Assembly: GCF_001431725.1 (NCBI RefSeq)
Contig: NZ_CP013106.1
Span: forward strand, 4,092,001 to 4,156,000
Origin: Halomonas huangheensis
GTDB taxonomy: Bacteria > Pseudomonadota > Gammaproteobacteria > Pseudomonadales > Halomonadaceae
DNA length: 64,000 nucleotides
Reading direction: 5' to 3'
Within the stretch, counting starts at the first letter, position 1, and the number at the start of each line of letters is the position of its first letter. Below are positions 45,039 to 54,615 of the stretch, piece after piece. The notes beneath the pieces were generated by a model. The model made no database searches and was not told where the DNA came from. It saw nothing but the letters and a program-made list of their open reading frames with translations. Both the position numbers and the translations under genes were made by a program.

Positions 45039-45619
45039 TTGCTCACCTCGACACCGCCGGTGGATACAGGTCTGCCCTCGAGCTGTGCCCGCAAGTCCTG
45101 ACAGAAATGCGCATCGCTGGCGGTACGCGACTCACGCAACTCACCAGCCCAATCATAGAGACGAATATCCCGCGTCACCCGCACATCGGTATCGGAGACG
45201 GCTACCGAGACGCGTTCAATGCGAGTCGCATCATCATTGGTTCCCCAGCCACCGCCACCAATACCGATGCCAATACCGGTACCTACGCCGATATAGCCAC
45301 CCGAGCCACCCACAATCACGCCGCCAATATGCGGCCGCATGGCGTCGGCATTATGATAGACCGCACGTTCCGAGCGATCGGCGCTGACCACGCCCAGAGC
45401 GGTATCGGTATCGCGCACCAGGAAATCACGGTTCTCGAGCACATTGACCACATCCGCGAGGTCGACACTATCGGGGGTAATGGTCCAATGACAGCTGGCC
45501 GCAGGGGCAGGCTCAGCGACAGGCATGCTGCTGGGAGCCGTCTGGCAGCCGGACAACACCAGCGCCAGACCGGCAATCGTCCAGCAGACGATCCGACCGC
45601 CTCGATCGGAAACGTGCAT
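45035..45619 (-). CDS. Glycine-rich lipoprotein, first gene of the NicO operon
   Basis: A 194-residue lipoprotein precursor with lipobox LSGC (Cys24). The mature domain has VVNVLENRDFLVRDTDTALGVVSADRSE. A Gly/Ile-rich stretch (GGVIVGGSGGYIGVGTGIG and onward to GGGGWG) follows in the middle, then a beta-rich end with SDTDVRVTRDIRLYDWAGEL. ATG 45619 has a strong GAGGAGG; the long frame upstream is not used. Family not recognised. Its start of domain resembles the next lipoprotein in theme but not clearly in sequence. Confidence 0.78.
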   Translation of the reverse strand: MHVSDRGGRIVCWTIAGLALVLSGCQTAPSSMPVAEPAPAASCHWTITPDSVDLADVVNVLENRDFLVRDTDTALGVVSADRSERAVYHNADAMRPHIGGVIVGGSGGYIGVGTGIGIGIGGGGWGTNDDATRIERVSVAVSDTDVRVTRDIRLYDWAGELRESRTASDAHFCQDLRAQLEGRPVSTGGVEVSK

Positions 45620-45881
45620 GGCAACCTCCTCGTACCTGGTTGATTGAGCCTTGCAGACAGCGGAACCGGCCGCCATCCAACGTGGCCGACGTTCCGGCCC
45701 GGTTGAGTCCTGATTGTGCAGCAGGCAGCTCTCTTCGCCTGCTCTGTGAAATTGGCTTAATGTGGAGTTTACGCGCAACGGAGCCCTCGGCAAATCCACA
45801 CTGGCCGATACGCCCGGACGTCGGATAGACTGAAGAAACGGAAACTTTTTCCAAAAACAACACCGAACGAGATCATTGTCC

Positions 45882-47048
45882 ATGAAATTGCTTATCTGTC
45901 CCGATAGCTTCAAGGATGCTCTGCCTGCCAGTGAGGCCGCACGCGCCATTGCCGAAGGTGCACTCCGCGCCGACCCTTCCATCGAGATTGACGAGTGCCC
46001 GATGGCAGATGGTGGCGAAGGTAGCCTCGACGCCCTGCTCGCTGCCACCGATGCCGAGCGTCGTAGCACCCGAGTTCAGGATGCCCTGGGTAGGCCCTGT
46101 GATGCAGCCTGGGGCTGGCACGCCAGTTCCCGCACCGCCTATATCGAATTGGCCGAGGCCAGTGGTCTGCAGGCCTTGACCCGTGAGGAACGCACGGCCC
46201 TGCACAGCACCACTCACGGTGTCGGGGAACTGATTCTCGCCGCACTCGATGCGGGGGCAAAGCGCCTGCTGGTCACACTCGGCGGCAGCGCCACCAACGA
46301 TGGTGGCGCGGGCATGCTCACTGCGCTGGGCGCGCGTCTACTCGATGCCCAGGGTCAGCCACTGGCTCCTGGTGGCGCGGCACTGGAGGACCTCGCTCAA
46401 CTGGATCTTGCCGATATTGACCCACGCCTCGCCGAGCTGGATGTCGAGGCCGCGGTCGACGTCGACAACCCACTACTCGGGGAGAATGGTGCGAGTGCGA
46501 TCTTCGGCCCCCAGAAAGGTGCCAGCGAAGCCGATGTGAAGCGACTCGATGCTGCTCTGGCACGGCTTGCCGATCAGGCCCGTGAGGCAACCGGTCAGGA
46601 TCTGCGCGACCAGCCCGGAGCGGGAGCTGCGGGCGGCATGGGCTTCGCCGTGGCAGCGTTCCTTGGTGGCCGCATGCGCCCGGGAATCGAGATGATCATG
46701 GAACAGGCCGGGATGGCGGAGCGCCTGGAGGCTGCCGACCTGGTGATTACCGGCGAGGGCCAGCTTGATGGTCAGAGCCTGTCAGGCAAGACGCCTATCG
46801 GTATTTCACGCGCTGCACGTGCTCAAGGTGTCCCGGTGATCGTCCTCGCCGGACGCATGGCGCCAGGTTGGCAAGCTGCACTGGAGGAAGGCGTCAGCGC
46901 CGCCTTCGCGCTGGCAGATGGGCCGATGGACCTCGATGAAGCCCTGAGCCGTTGTGCGGATTTGCTGCGAGACCGTACGGAAAACCTGATTCGTCTGATC
47001 CAGGCCACCGGACTTTCGACAACCGGGCTCTCGAATTCAGGTCGCTGA
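45882..47048 (+). CDS. garK: Glycerate 2-kinase (GarK/GlxK family)
   Basis: A 388-residue kinase. It begins MKLLICPDSFKDALPASEAARAI and contains PMADGGEGSLDALLAA, TLGGSATNDGGAGMLTALGARLL, QPGAGAAGGMGFAVAAFLGG and VITGEGQLDGQSLSGKTPIG, the full set of family I glycerate kinase motifs. It makes 2-phosphoglycerate from D-glycerate. ATG 45882 is preferred over an in-frame TTG two codons earlier; the leader is weak. It diverges from the lipoprotein/NicO operon. Confidence 0.93.
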   Translation: MKLLICPDSFKDALPASEAARAIAEGALRADPSIEIDECPMADGGEGSLDALLAATDAERRSTRVQDALGRPCDAAWGWHASSRTAYIELAEASGLQALTREERTALHSTTHGVGELILAALDAGAKRLLVTLGGSATNDGGAGMLTALGARLLDAQGQPLAPGGAALEDLAQLDLADIDPRLAELDVEAAVDVDNPLLGENGASAIFGPQKGASEADVKRLDAALARLADQAREATGQDLRDQPGAGAAGGMGFAVAAFLGGRMRPGIEMIMEQAGMAERLEAADLVITGEGQLDGQSLSGKTPIGISRAARAQGVPVIVLAGRMAPGWQAALEEGVSAAFALADGPMDLDEALSRCADLLRDRTENLIRLIQATGLSTTGLSNSGR

Positions 47049-47196
47049 CCGCCAAACAATGGCATTGGGTTGAAATACGCTAGCGTCGTCGGCATGTCAT
47101 CAATTGCCACTATGGTGATGATCGAAGGATTTTGCTTACCTCACCGCGATCAACCCCATACACTGGCTACAGATTACGCGATCAAGGAGGTTCCGC

Positions 47197-47670
47197 ATGA
47201 GCAACACCAATGCAATCGGTCTGCACGAAGGCAGCGCCAGCGATCTGGCCACCAAACTCAATGAGCTACTGGCCAACTACCAGCTCTTCTACATGAACGT
47301 GCGTGGCTACCACTGGAACGTGAAAGGCCCCAACTTCTTCGAACTGCACGAGAAGTTCGAGGAGTTCTACACCGACCTGCTGCTCAAGGTCGATGAAGTG
47401 GCCGAACGTATCCTGACTCTGGGTCACAAGCCGGTACATGCCTACAGCGATTACATCGAGCTTGCGCGCATCAAGGAAGACAAGGATACCAACGACGGCG
47501 AAGCCTGCGTGCGCGGTGTCGTCACCGGCTTCCAGACGCTGATCGAGCTGCAACGCGAGATTCTCTCCGTGGCATCTGACGCCGACGACGAAGGCACTGC
47601 GTCTCAGGTGGGCGACTACATCCGCGAGCAGGAAAAGACCATCTGGATGCTCAACGCCTGGCTGGGATAA
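47197..47670 (+). CDS. dps: Dps/ferritin-like DNA-protecting protein
   Basis: A 157-residue Dps-family protein. The ferroxidase region is NYQLFYMNVRGYHWNVKGPN with FELHEKFEEFYTDLLLKVDEVAERI, giving the inter-subunit His/Asp/Glu set. It forms twelve-subunit shells that store iron and consume peroxide. AAGGAGG precedes the ATG. A strong intrinsic terminator follows at 47694. It has no long basic N-terminal tail, so DNA binding may be weak. Confidence 0.93.
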   Translation: MSNTNAIGLHEGSASDLATKLNELLANYQLFYMNVRGYHWNVKGPNFFELHEKFEEFYTDLLLKVDEVAERILTLGHKPVHAYSDYIELARIKEDKDTNDGEACVRGVVTGFQTLIELQREILSVASDADDEGTASQVGDYIREQEKTIWMLNAWLG

Positions 47671-47693
47671 GCATCCTGCAGCGTTGCATACCC

Positions 47694-47718
47694 GAGGCCC
47701 GTTTCCCTAACGGGCCTC
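47694..47718 (+). terminator. Terminator of dps
   Basis: Perfect ten-base arms GAGGCCCGTT and AACGGGCCTC with loop TCCCT, followed by ATTTCGTT, 23 bases past the dps stop. Confidence 0.85.
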
Positions 47719-47739
47719 ATTTCGTTGCTTCTCTCTCGC

Positions 47740-47784
47740 ACTGAATCACCCACCTGTCATGTCTCTCCTGGTGGGTGATTCAGT
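47740..47784. repeat. 15-bp perfect inverted repeat between dps and rmuC
   Basis: Arms ACTGAATCACCCACC and GGTGGGTGATTCAGT with a 15-base loop. It lies 50 bases past the rmuC stop on the minus strand and after the dps terminator. No T tract follows on either strand. Possible rmuC transcript end or other structured element. Confidence 0.7.
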
Positions 47785-47833
47785 GTTGATGAAAGGACCG
47801 TATGGGTAAAAGGGGTAAGCTGTCTGCCGGCGG

Positions 47834-49246
47834 TCAGTCCTGATCCGGTCCAGTAAGGCCATTGTCCTCGGCATTGCGCCGCAGTTCATCGGGCAAGGGC
47901 TTCTTCATGCGTGCTCCCAGTCGCTCCAGCTCCATGGCCTGCGCGACCAGGCTACCCTGCCCTCGCGACAGACGGTTCATGGCCTGGTGATGGCTATCAC
48001 GAGCCCGTTCGAGGTGCTTGCCGACATCCTCGATACTGGTGACGAAGCCTGAGAACTTGGCCAGCAGCCGCTCCGCTCGGGCGACGATGATGCGTGCGTT
48101 CTCGTTCTGGCGCTCCATGCTCCACAGACCCGATACGGTCCTCAGACTGGCAAGCAGCGTGGTGGGGGTCACCACCACCACCTGACGGTCGAAGGCTTCC
48201 TGAAACAGCGAGGGATCACGCTCGAAGGCAGCGGCAAACGCCGGCTCCACCGGGATGAACAGGAACACGAAATCAGGAGAGTTCAAACCGGGCAGTGCCG
48301 GATAATCACGCGCCGCCAGACCACGGATATGGCTGCGCAATGACTGCAGGTGCGCGGCCATGGCGGTTTCCCGCTCCACGTCATCCTCGGCATTGACCAC
48401 TCGCGTCCAGGCCGTCAACGAGACCTTGGCATCGATGATCAGATGACGATCCTCCGGCAGATAGATCACCGCGTCGGGGCGCTGGCGTCCGCTATCGCCA
48501 TCGATCGACACTTCACGTCGGTATTCGATATCGCGCCGCAGGCCACTGCGTTCGAGCACGGTCTCGAGCATCAGCTCTCCCCAGCCGCCCTGAGCTTTCT
48601 GATCGCCCTTGAGCGCGCGTGCCAACCCGGCAGCCTCGTCACCAAGGCGTGCATTGAGGTTGGCCAGTTGCTCGATCTGCGACTTGAGCGAGATACTGTC
48701 GCGACTCTGCTGACCGCTCAGTTCCTCGACGCGCCGACGGAAATGATCAACCTGCTCGCGGAACGGCTGCAGCAACGACTCGATGCCTTCGCGGCTCTGC
48801 GCCTGCCAGTTCTGTTGACGTTCCTCGAAGATCTGCCCCGCCAACTGGCGGAACTCGCTCTTGAGCCGTTCCCGTGACTCCTCGATCAGCGCCAGCTGCT
48901 CACGATGGCGCTCGCTCAGTTGGGAGCGTTCAGTTTCGAGCCGCGCATTGTGCTCGCGGGCATCACCCAGCCGTTGGCGCAGCTCTTCCAACGACGACTG
49001 GAGCGCCTGGGCCTGCTCACGGCTGGCATCGAGTTGCGAGTCACTGACGGTCAGTTCCTGTTCCAGCTGGCGCGTCAGTGTCTCGCGGTCACGGGCAAGG
49101 GAGCGCTGCTGCTCGACCTCCGTCAACGCGTGGCGCAGTCGCTTGTACGTGAACAACAATGCACCAGCCATCAACAGCAGCCCAACAGCAAGCGCCAGGC
49201 TTAGCGGCTCACTGACGATGCGTTCAACGTACTGTAATGGTGTCAC
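47834..49246 (-). CDS. rmuC: DNA recombination protein RmuC
   Basis: A 470-residue protein with one N-terminal membrane helix (about 15-33), a long coiled coil (35-200) rich in Glu/Arg/Gln, and the RmuC nuclease-like domain (about 205-430) with GWGELMLETVLERSGLRRDIEYRRE, RPDAVIYLPEDRHLIIDAKVSLTAW and SPDFVFLFIPVEPAF. RmuC limits DNA inversion and restricts foreign DNA in E. coli. GTG 49246 has GGAG upstream and lies one base past the pepD stop, so the two are tightly linked. Confidence 0.93.
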   Translation of the reverse strand: MTPLQYVERIVSEPLSLALAVGLLLMAGALLFTYKRLRHALTEVEQQRSLARDRETLTRQLEQELTVSDSQLDASREQAQALQSSLEELRQRLGDAREHNARLETERSQLSERHREQLALIEESRERLKSEFRQLAGQIFEERQQNWQAQSREGIESLLQPFREQVDHFRRRVEELSGQQSRDSISLKSQIEQLANLNARLGDEAAGLARALKGDQKAQGGWGELMLETVLERSGLRRDIEYRREVSIDGDSGRQRPDAVIYLPEDRHLIIDAKVSLTAWTRVVNAEDDVERETAMAAHLQSLRSHIRGLAARDYPALPGLNSPDFVFLFIPVEPAFAAAFERDPSLFQEAFDRQVVVVTPTTLLASLRTVSGLWSMERQNENARIIVARAERLLAKFSGFVTSIEDVGKHLERARDSHHQAMNRLSRGQGSLVAQAMELERLGARMKKPLPDELRRNAEDNGLTGPDQD

Positions 49247-49247
49247 A

Positions 49248-50714
49248 TCAGCTCCGTGCGTCGGCGAGGTCGCGAATCAACACCCGCAATAGCCCGTAGA
49301 ACTCGGCCACCGAAGCGATCTCGACACGCTCATCCGGCGAGTGGGCGCCACGAATCAGCGGGCCAAAGGAGATCATCTCAAGATGAGGATACTTGCCACC
49401 CAGAATGCCGCACTCAAGGCCGGCGTGAATCACCTTGATCTCCGGATCGGCATCGAGACGCTCGCGATGCAGCGCGCAGAAACGTTTGAGCAGATTGCTG
49501 TCAGGCTGAGGCGTCCAGCCGGGGTAGCCATTCTCGACTCGAGTTTGCGCACCAATCAGTTCGAACAGGGCACGGAAACGTTCGGCCATGTCCTGAGTGG
49601 CACTATCTCGCAGCGAACGAACCAGAGCGCAGAGGTGGAAGCGGCCCTTGTCGAGACTGACCACTCCGAGGTTATTGGAGGTTTCGACCACCCCGGGGAC
49701 CTCGACACTCATCCGCTCCACACCACAGGGAGCGGCGTGCAGCGCCGCCACCAGCAGGTGGGTAGCATGTCGCGATAATGCCTGATCCGGCATCGCTTCA
49801 GCCCGATCCAGCGTGAGCGCCAGGCCATCGTCGATTCCGGTCAATTCCTTACGCATGACCTGCTGCAGTGCCTCGACACGAGACTCCGCAGCCGACACCT
49901 CGGCCTCAGGCAAGGCCAACACTGCAAAGGCCTCACGGGGCAGGGCATTGCGTAATGTACCGCCACGGTACTCGACCAGCCGTACATGGCAATCTTCCAG
50001 CGTACGCAGCGCACGAACCAGCAAGCGGTTGGCATTACCCAGCCCCTTGTGAATATCGATCCCGGAGTGTCCGCCACGCAATCCGGTCAAGCTCAGGACC
50101 AGTGCGACTTCATCCTCAACCAGCGGCTCCTCGGGCAACATGGCTTCCACCTTGACGTCCGCGCCACCGGCACAGCCGATATACACCTGCCCGCGATCCT
50201 CTGAGTCGAGATTGAGCAGCAGCGAACCCTGCAACCAATCTTCGGCCAGATTCAGCGCGCCTCCCATCGATGTCTCTTCTTCGAGTGTGAACAGCGCTTC
50301 GATGGGACCATGCTCGATATCGTCCTCTTCAAGGATCGCCAGCGCCGCGGCAACGCCCAGACCATTGTCAGCACCAAGCGTAGTGTGGCGTGCCGTCAAC
50401 CAACCATCACGAATCTCGGTTTCAATCGGGTCGCGGGTGAAGTCGTGCGGATGGTCGGCGTTGGCCTGGGCAACCATATCGAGGTGCCCCTGCAGGATCA
50501 CCCCTGGCGCATCCTCGTGGCCGGAGGTTGCGGACTTGCGGATGCGCAGATTACCGAAGGCATCACGGTCATGAGCCAGCCCTCTGGCATCGGCCCATTG
50601 CTCCAGCTTGCCGACCAGTTCGGCTTCATGGCCCGAAGGGCGCGGTGTATTGCAGAGTGTACGGAAATGTCGCCATACCACCGTTGGTGCCAGGGTTTCG
50701 AGGTGCGCGTTCAT
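49248..50714 (-). CDS. pepD: Aminoacyl-histidine dipeptidase (carnosinase, M20)
   Basis: A 488-residue M20 metallopeptidase. Metal-site motifs are LQGHLDMVAQ, TLGADNGLGVAAAL and LFTLEEETSMGGALNL, with the distal His in ECGILGGKYPHLEMISFGPLIRGAHSPDE. Length and motif order match PepD, which hydrolyses Xaa-His dipeptides with zinc. It lies between tmcA (45-bp gap) and rmuC (1-bp gap) on the same strand. Confidence 0.94.
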   Translation of the reverse strand: MNAHLETLAPTVVWRHFRTLCNTPRPSGHEAELVGKLEQWADARGLAHDRDAFGNLRIRKSATSGHEDAPGVILQGHLDMVAQANADHPHDFTRDPIETEIRDGWLTARHTTLGADNGLGVAAALAILEEDDIEHGPIEALFTLEEETSMGGALNLAEDWLQGSLLLNLDSEDRGQVYIGCAGGADVKVEAMLPEEPLVEDEVALVLSLTGLRGGHSGIDIHKGLGNANRLLVRALRTLEDCHVRLVEYRGGTLRNALPREAFAVLALPEAEVSAAESRVEALQQVMRKELTGIDDGLALTLDRAEAMPDQALSRHATHLLVAALHAAPCGVERMSVEVPGVVETSNNLGVVSLDKGRFHLCALVRSLRDSATQDMAERFRALFELIGAQTRVENGYPGWTPQPDSNLLKRFCALHRERLDADPEIKVIHAGLECGILGGKYPHLEMISFGPLIRGAHSPDERVEIASVAEFYGLLRVLIRDLADARS

Positions 50715-50759
50715 GTCAGGTTCTTCCAGATCTGGCTGTGCAGGAATGATGCTGGCACT

Positions 50760-53084
50760 CTACCCTCGCCGGCTGTTCGAGGAAAGCTCAGAGACCACCC
50801 TCAACAGCCGCTCAGCCCTGCCACGCAGCCAGTGTTTGACTTGTGCTCGACCACTGAGCGCCAGCCCCCGAGCCAATTGTGCCTCGCTGCGGCCCTGGAA
50901 TGCCCAGGCGCTCAGCCAGGCGTCCTCAACTTCCAACATTCCCACCCCGGAAGCGACATGTATCAGCTGCTGGATGGCCGGGCGTACCAGGGCCAGGTCG
51001 CGATGCCCAGTCGTGACATCGTCAAGATCCGCCTGATCGAGGTCATCGAGTGCATCCCGACCAGCACAAGCGCACAACAGCGCCAGTACCATGCTTGGTG
51101 CCAGTTCGCGGAGTTCAAAGGCCAGCAAACGCGGAAGAAGGCGTCTAAAACGCCTTTCGAGACGTTCCAGCTGCATGGCTCCTCGCTCGGTACAGGCCTT
51201 GAGTACCATCAATGCATGCTCACCCGTCGCGGTTTCTCGCGTCAGTCCCAGGCGCACCACGCGATACCCCTGGCTACGCCAGAAGGCCAACAACTCGGCA
51301 TCACCACCAAAACTGGCACCCAGCAGGTCCATACCATCGGCGCAGGCCTGCTGGAACGCGGCCTCCAGCAACTGTGATCCCGCTCCCTGACGTCGCACAC
51401 CGGGATGCACCGCAACCCGGGTAATACGGCGCACGCGCGCCGTGAGGGCCCCGGGTTCACCGGCATGTACCGCCAGCGATTGCGCCAGAAGATGACCTCG
51501 TGGACGGCGTCGGCCACAGGCGACCTGCTCCGCCAACGCGGTATCGAAGCCTCCTTCATCACCCCATACCACAACGCCTGCCGGGGCAGACGGTGAACCC
51601 AGCGTCATCAGTGCGCCTTCGGGGGCATCCAGCAACGCCCGCAGGTCCGCCGGAGTCGTTCGGTAGTGCGCCTGAACCAACAAACCGAAGATGCCCCGCA
51701 ACGCGGGTTCATCGGTAGCGAGATTCGCGCGGTCAACGAGTGTCGTCTGTGTGGACGGCCTGGGTGTGTCGACCAGATCGGCATCCAGCATCAGCAGTTG
51801 GGTTATCGCCTCTTCCAGCGGGTCGCCGACAGCCCAGCGAATCGGTGACTCCATCTTCAAACTGCGCCACTGTGGCGTCAGCGTATCGAGACGGCGGCGG
51901 AAACGCAGAGCAAAACCGCGGCCCGAGCCCTCATAACCATGCTCGGTGGTGGCAAAGGCTATGCGCGGAAAGGCTTCCAGCCATTCCCCAAGTAGTGCCG
52001 CCGGGATCGCCGCCGCCTCATCGACCAGCAACAGGCTTCCCGGCCCGCCTGCTTCCCCCTCGGCAACCTGCGCCGAAAGTGCATCAGCTGCCACAAAGCG
52101 CAACACGCCGCCTGCCGTTTCCACGCGATTGACTGATCTCATCGCCGCCGGGCGAAGTCTCACGCAGTGTTCAAATACCGCTTCCACTGCTGCCGGACGC
52201 GGCGCCGTCAGTAGAATCTGCACCGGTTCACCACGCTGTTCGGCCTCGGCCAGCATGTGCCCGCAGGCAATACCCAGCGACGCCGACTTGCCACGTCCAC
52301 GGTCGGCTGTCAGTACCAGCGGCCGACGACGGCGCAGCCGCACCAGTTGTGCCACGGCGGTGGCCTGATCTTCTGTCAGGCAATCGTCATACATCGCTGT
52401 CTCACCATCGCAGCCCGGCGGCTTGTCAGGCGCCAGTTCAGGTACCTCAAGGGCATGCCCTGGTCGCCAGCGAGCAATACCATCCATGCTCTGCAACAGG
52501 TGATGGCAGCGTGCCAGATAATGACTCGTCAGTTGTGGCACGCGCCAGGGCCAGGCCGCGAGGCGTTGATAATCAGCATCGGCCACGCTCCCGCCATCAT
52601 CGGCGGTCAGCAGTACCAGAAGGCCTCCCGCAACCACGGTACCCGCCACCGCCCCCAGCGCATCCGGGTCCAGCCCCGCGTCGGGGCCGACAGCATCGAT
52701 AATCACCAGCTCGTGTTCTGCCCCCAGTCGTGTCCGTGCCTGGCCGCTACTCAGAAAAGTGATGGTTGATTGGTCAAGCCCCGAGTCAGCCCCAGCGAAT
52801 TCTGCGGTCTCCGCTCCCCCAGCTTCTCGCTTTTCGACTTCTGGTTTTTCAACTTCTCGCTTTTCAACTTCTGGTTTCTCGACTGCTGACTTTTCGACCG
52901 CGGTTTTGCCAATCCATAGCGGCGAGCACCAGTCACGCGAGGCCAGTAGATCCTGCGCGGCGCGGCGCGCCTCGGAGACATCACCTGTTATCCACACCAG
53001 TCCGCGCCAGCGACGTGCCGCCAACAGACTCCGCCAGGCATTGAGCCGAGCAATGGCTCGAGACGGTAACAAGGCTGACATCAT
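50760..53084 (-). CDS. tmcA: tRNA(Met) cytidine acetyltransferase
   Basis: A 774-residue protein, about 100 longer than E. coli TmcA (671). It has an N-terminal DUF1726 domain, a helicase-like ATPase with Walker A TADRGRGKS and Walker B SLLLVDEAAAIP, a GNAT domain with VAVHPGVRRQGAGSQLLEAA, and a C-terminal tRNA-binding domain. It makes N4-acetylcytidine at wobble C34 of elongator tRNA(Met). A Lys/Glu/Val pentad repeat (about residues 63-87) interrupts DUF1726. GGGAG precedes the ATG. Confidence 0.93.
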   Translation of the reverse strand: MMSALLPSRAIARLNAWRSLLAARRWRGLVWITGDVSEARRAAQDLLASRDWCSPLWIGKTAVEKSAVEKPEVEKREVEKPEVEKREAGGAETAEFAGADSGLDQSTITFLSSGQARTRLGAEHELVIIDAVGPDAGLDPDALGAVAGTVVAGGLLVLLTADDGGSVADADYQRLAAWPWRVPQLTSHYLARCHHLLQSMDGIARWRPGHALEVPELAPDKPPGCDGETAMYDDCLTEDQATAVAQLVRLRRRRPLVLTADRGRGKSASLGIACGHMLAEAEQRGEPVQILLTAPRPAAVEAVFEHCVRLRPAAMRSVNRVETAGGVLRFVAADALSAQVAEGEAGGPGSLLLVDEAAAIPAALLGEWLEAFPRIAFATTEHGYEGSGRGFALRFRRRLDTLTPQWRSLKMESPIRWAVGDPLEEAITQLLMLDADLVDTPRPSTQTTLVDRANLATDEPALRGIFGLLVQAHYRTTPADLRALLDAPEGALMTLGSPSAPAGVVVWGDEGGFDTALAEQVACGRRRPRGHLLAQSLAVHAGEPGALTARVRRITRVAVHPGVRRQGAGSQLLEAAFQQACADGMDLLGASFGGDAELLAFWRSQGYRVVRLGLTRETATGEHALMVLKACTERGAMQLERLERRFRRLLPRLLAFELRELAPSMVLALLCACAGRDALDDLDQADLDDVTTGHRDLALVRPAIQQLIHVASGVGMLEVEDAWLSAWAFQGRSEAQLARGLALSGRAQVKHWLRGRAERLLRVVSELSSNSRRG
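52823..52897. repeat. 15-bp minisatellite inside tmcA
   Basis: Five 15-bp units with consensus CTTCTSGYTTTTCRA; alternating units (TCGC versus TGGT) also give a 30-bp higher-order repeat. On the coding strand they encode pentads such as VEKRE and VEKPE. A sixth diverged unit begins at 52898. Confidence 0.9.
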
Positions 53085-53401
53085 GGCACTCCCAATGGAT
53101 CAACTTTGGTCTAACAAAACACGTCATTAAACGCAGATCAGCTTTTTGCGATGCAACACAGTGTATCGATAAAACCTGTTGATTTAGTTGATATAAAAGA
53201 ATTTTGCCAGTGTGATGAGCTCTGTGCATATGCACCATAAATCCCTTTGACTCACCTGCGCAAAGCATCGAACAAGTTGTCAGGCCCATGCTAGCTTGAG
53301 GGAACCATTCCCCCTTGCCTACCCGGCGAGGGTGCCTCGAGCAGTATTCCCACGGGACTGATCGTCCCGAGTATCACAACAACCAGAATGGAGCTATCTG
53401 C
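53085..53401. other. tmcA/TRAP divergent intergenic region
   Basis: 317 bp, notably AT-rich between 53110 and 53215, without a credible gene. It holds the tmcA and TRAP promoters. A perfect 12-bp palindrome GTGCATATGCAC lies at 53224-53235, 167 bp before the receptor start, and may be an operator for the TRAP genes. The regulator is not evident in the window. Confidence 0.45.
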
Positions 53402-54523
53402 ATGAAGCAAACGACCAAGTTTACCCTGAGCGGGCTGGCCACCGGCATTGCCGTCGCTTCCCTCTCCGCGTCCCTCTCCACTACGGCCATGGCTCAGGAA
53501 CGCTGGACCATGACCTCGACCTGGCCGGATAACCTCGATCTGATCCAGATCGACCGCCACTGGGCAGAGCTGGTCAACCAACTGGCAGGCGATGAGATAA
53601 CCATCGACTTTCATGCCGGTGGCACGCTGATGCCCGGCACCGAGGTATTCGATGCCACCGAGACCGGGGCCATTCAAGCGGCTGGCGACTGGCCCGGCTA
53701 CTGGGCGGGACGCAGCCCGGCCTTCTCGCCGCTGGCCACTACCACCAGCCTGTTCAACGGCGTCGACTACCTGAATTGGATCAACCAGTGGGGCGGCTTC
53801 GACCTCTATCAGGAGGTCTACGGCGAGTACAACATGGTCTATCTGCCTTATGGGATCACCAATAACGAATCCGGCTTCCGTGGCGGCACACCAATCGAGA
53901 GTCTCGCCGATCTGGAAGGCAAACGTCTGCGCCTCTCCGGGCGTGACCAGGGCCGGGTGCTCGAGCAGTTGGGTGGCTCTCAGGTAACGCTGGCCGGTGG
54001 CGAGATCTACCAGGCCATCGAGCGTGGCGTGGTCGACGGTGCCGAGTTCTCTACTCCCGGCGTTGATTACAAGGCCGGTTTCGGAGAGGTCGCTGACTAC
54101 TGGATGACGCCAGGCTGGCACCAGTCGGCCAGTGTCTTCGGCGTGATGATCAACAAGGATTCATGGGACTCGCTGTCGCCGGAAACCCAGGAAAAGCTGA
54201 AGATCGCTGCCCAGGCCACCATGACCTGGTCCCTGGCATGGTCCGAGAAGCAGTCCACCGAAGGTACCGAGAAGTTCCTGGCTGACGGCACCACCATCAA
54301 CCAGCTGTCTGAGGAAGACCTCGCACGCATTCAGGAAATCACCAATGAAGTGATCGTGCAGGGTGCCTGTGAAGACCCCATGCACGCCAAGGTCTACCAC
54401 TCAATGATCAGCTACCTCGAGAACTACGCCCAATGGCGCGATATTTCGGTGCCCTACAACATGAGCCGAGTCACCGATAATCTGCCGTCTCTGGAAGACA
54501 TCGAGGCTTGTATGGGCGAGTAG
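53402..54523 (+). CDS. dctP: TRAP transporter solute-binding protein (DctP type)
   Basis: A 373-residue periplasmic receptor with a signal peptide ending at TTAMA (28-32). The mature domain starts QERWTMTSTWPDNLDLIQID and has LEGKRLRLSGRDQGRVLEQLG, with the conserved substrate-binding Arg, and GEIYQAIERGVVDGAEFSTPG. The Trp-rich start and GAEFSTP segment fit the subgroup that binds 2-oxoacids and related carboxylates. GGAG precedes the ATG. First gene of a P-Q-M operon. Confidence 0.88.
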   Translation: MKQTTKFTLSGLATGIAVASLSASLSTTAMAQERWTMTSTWPDNLDLIQIDRHWAELVNQLAGDEITIDFHAGGTLMPGTEVFDATETGAIQAAGDWPGYWAGRSPAFSPLATTTSLFNGVDYLNWINQWGGFDLYQEVYGEYNMVYLPYGITNNESGFRGGTPIESLADLEGKRLRLSGRDQGRVLEQLGGSQVTLAGGEIYQAIERGVVDGAEFSTPGVDYKAGFGEVADYWMTPGWHQSASVFGVMINKDSWDSLSPETQEKLKIAAQATMTWSLAWSEKQSTEGTEKFLADGTTINQLSEEDLARIQEITNEVIVQGACEDPMHAKVYHSMISYLENYAQWRDISVPYNMSRVTDNLPSLEDIEACMGE

Positions 54524-54615
54524 ATCTCGCCTGATCATTCCTTGAGTTGCCGACGACGCCCCCATATAAAGTCGCGTCGTCGGCTTTCATTGCTCTCCCC
54601 ATGAGACTTGCCACC

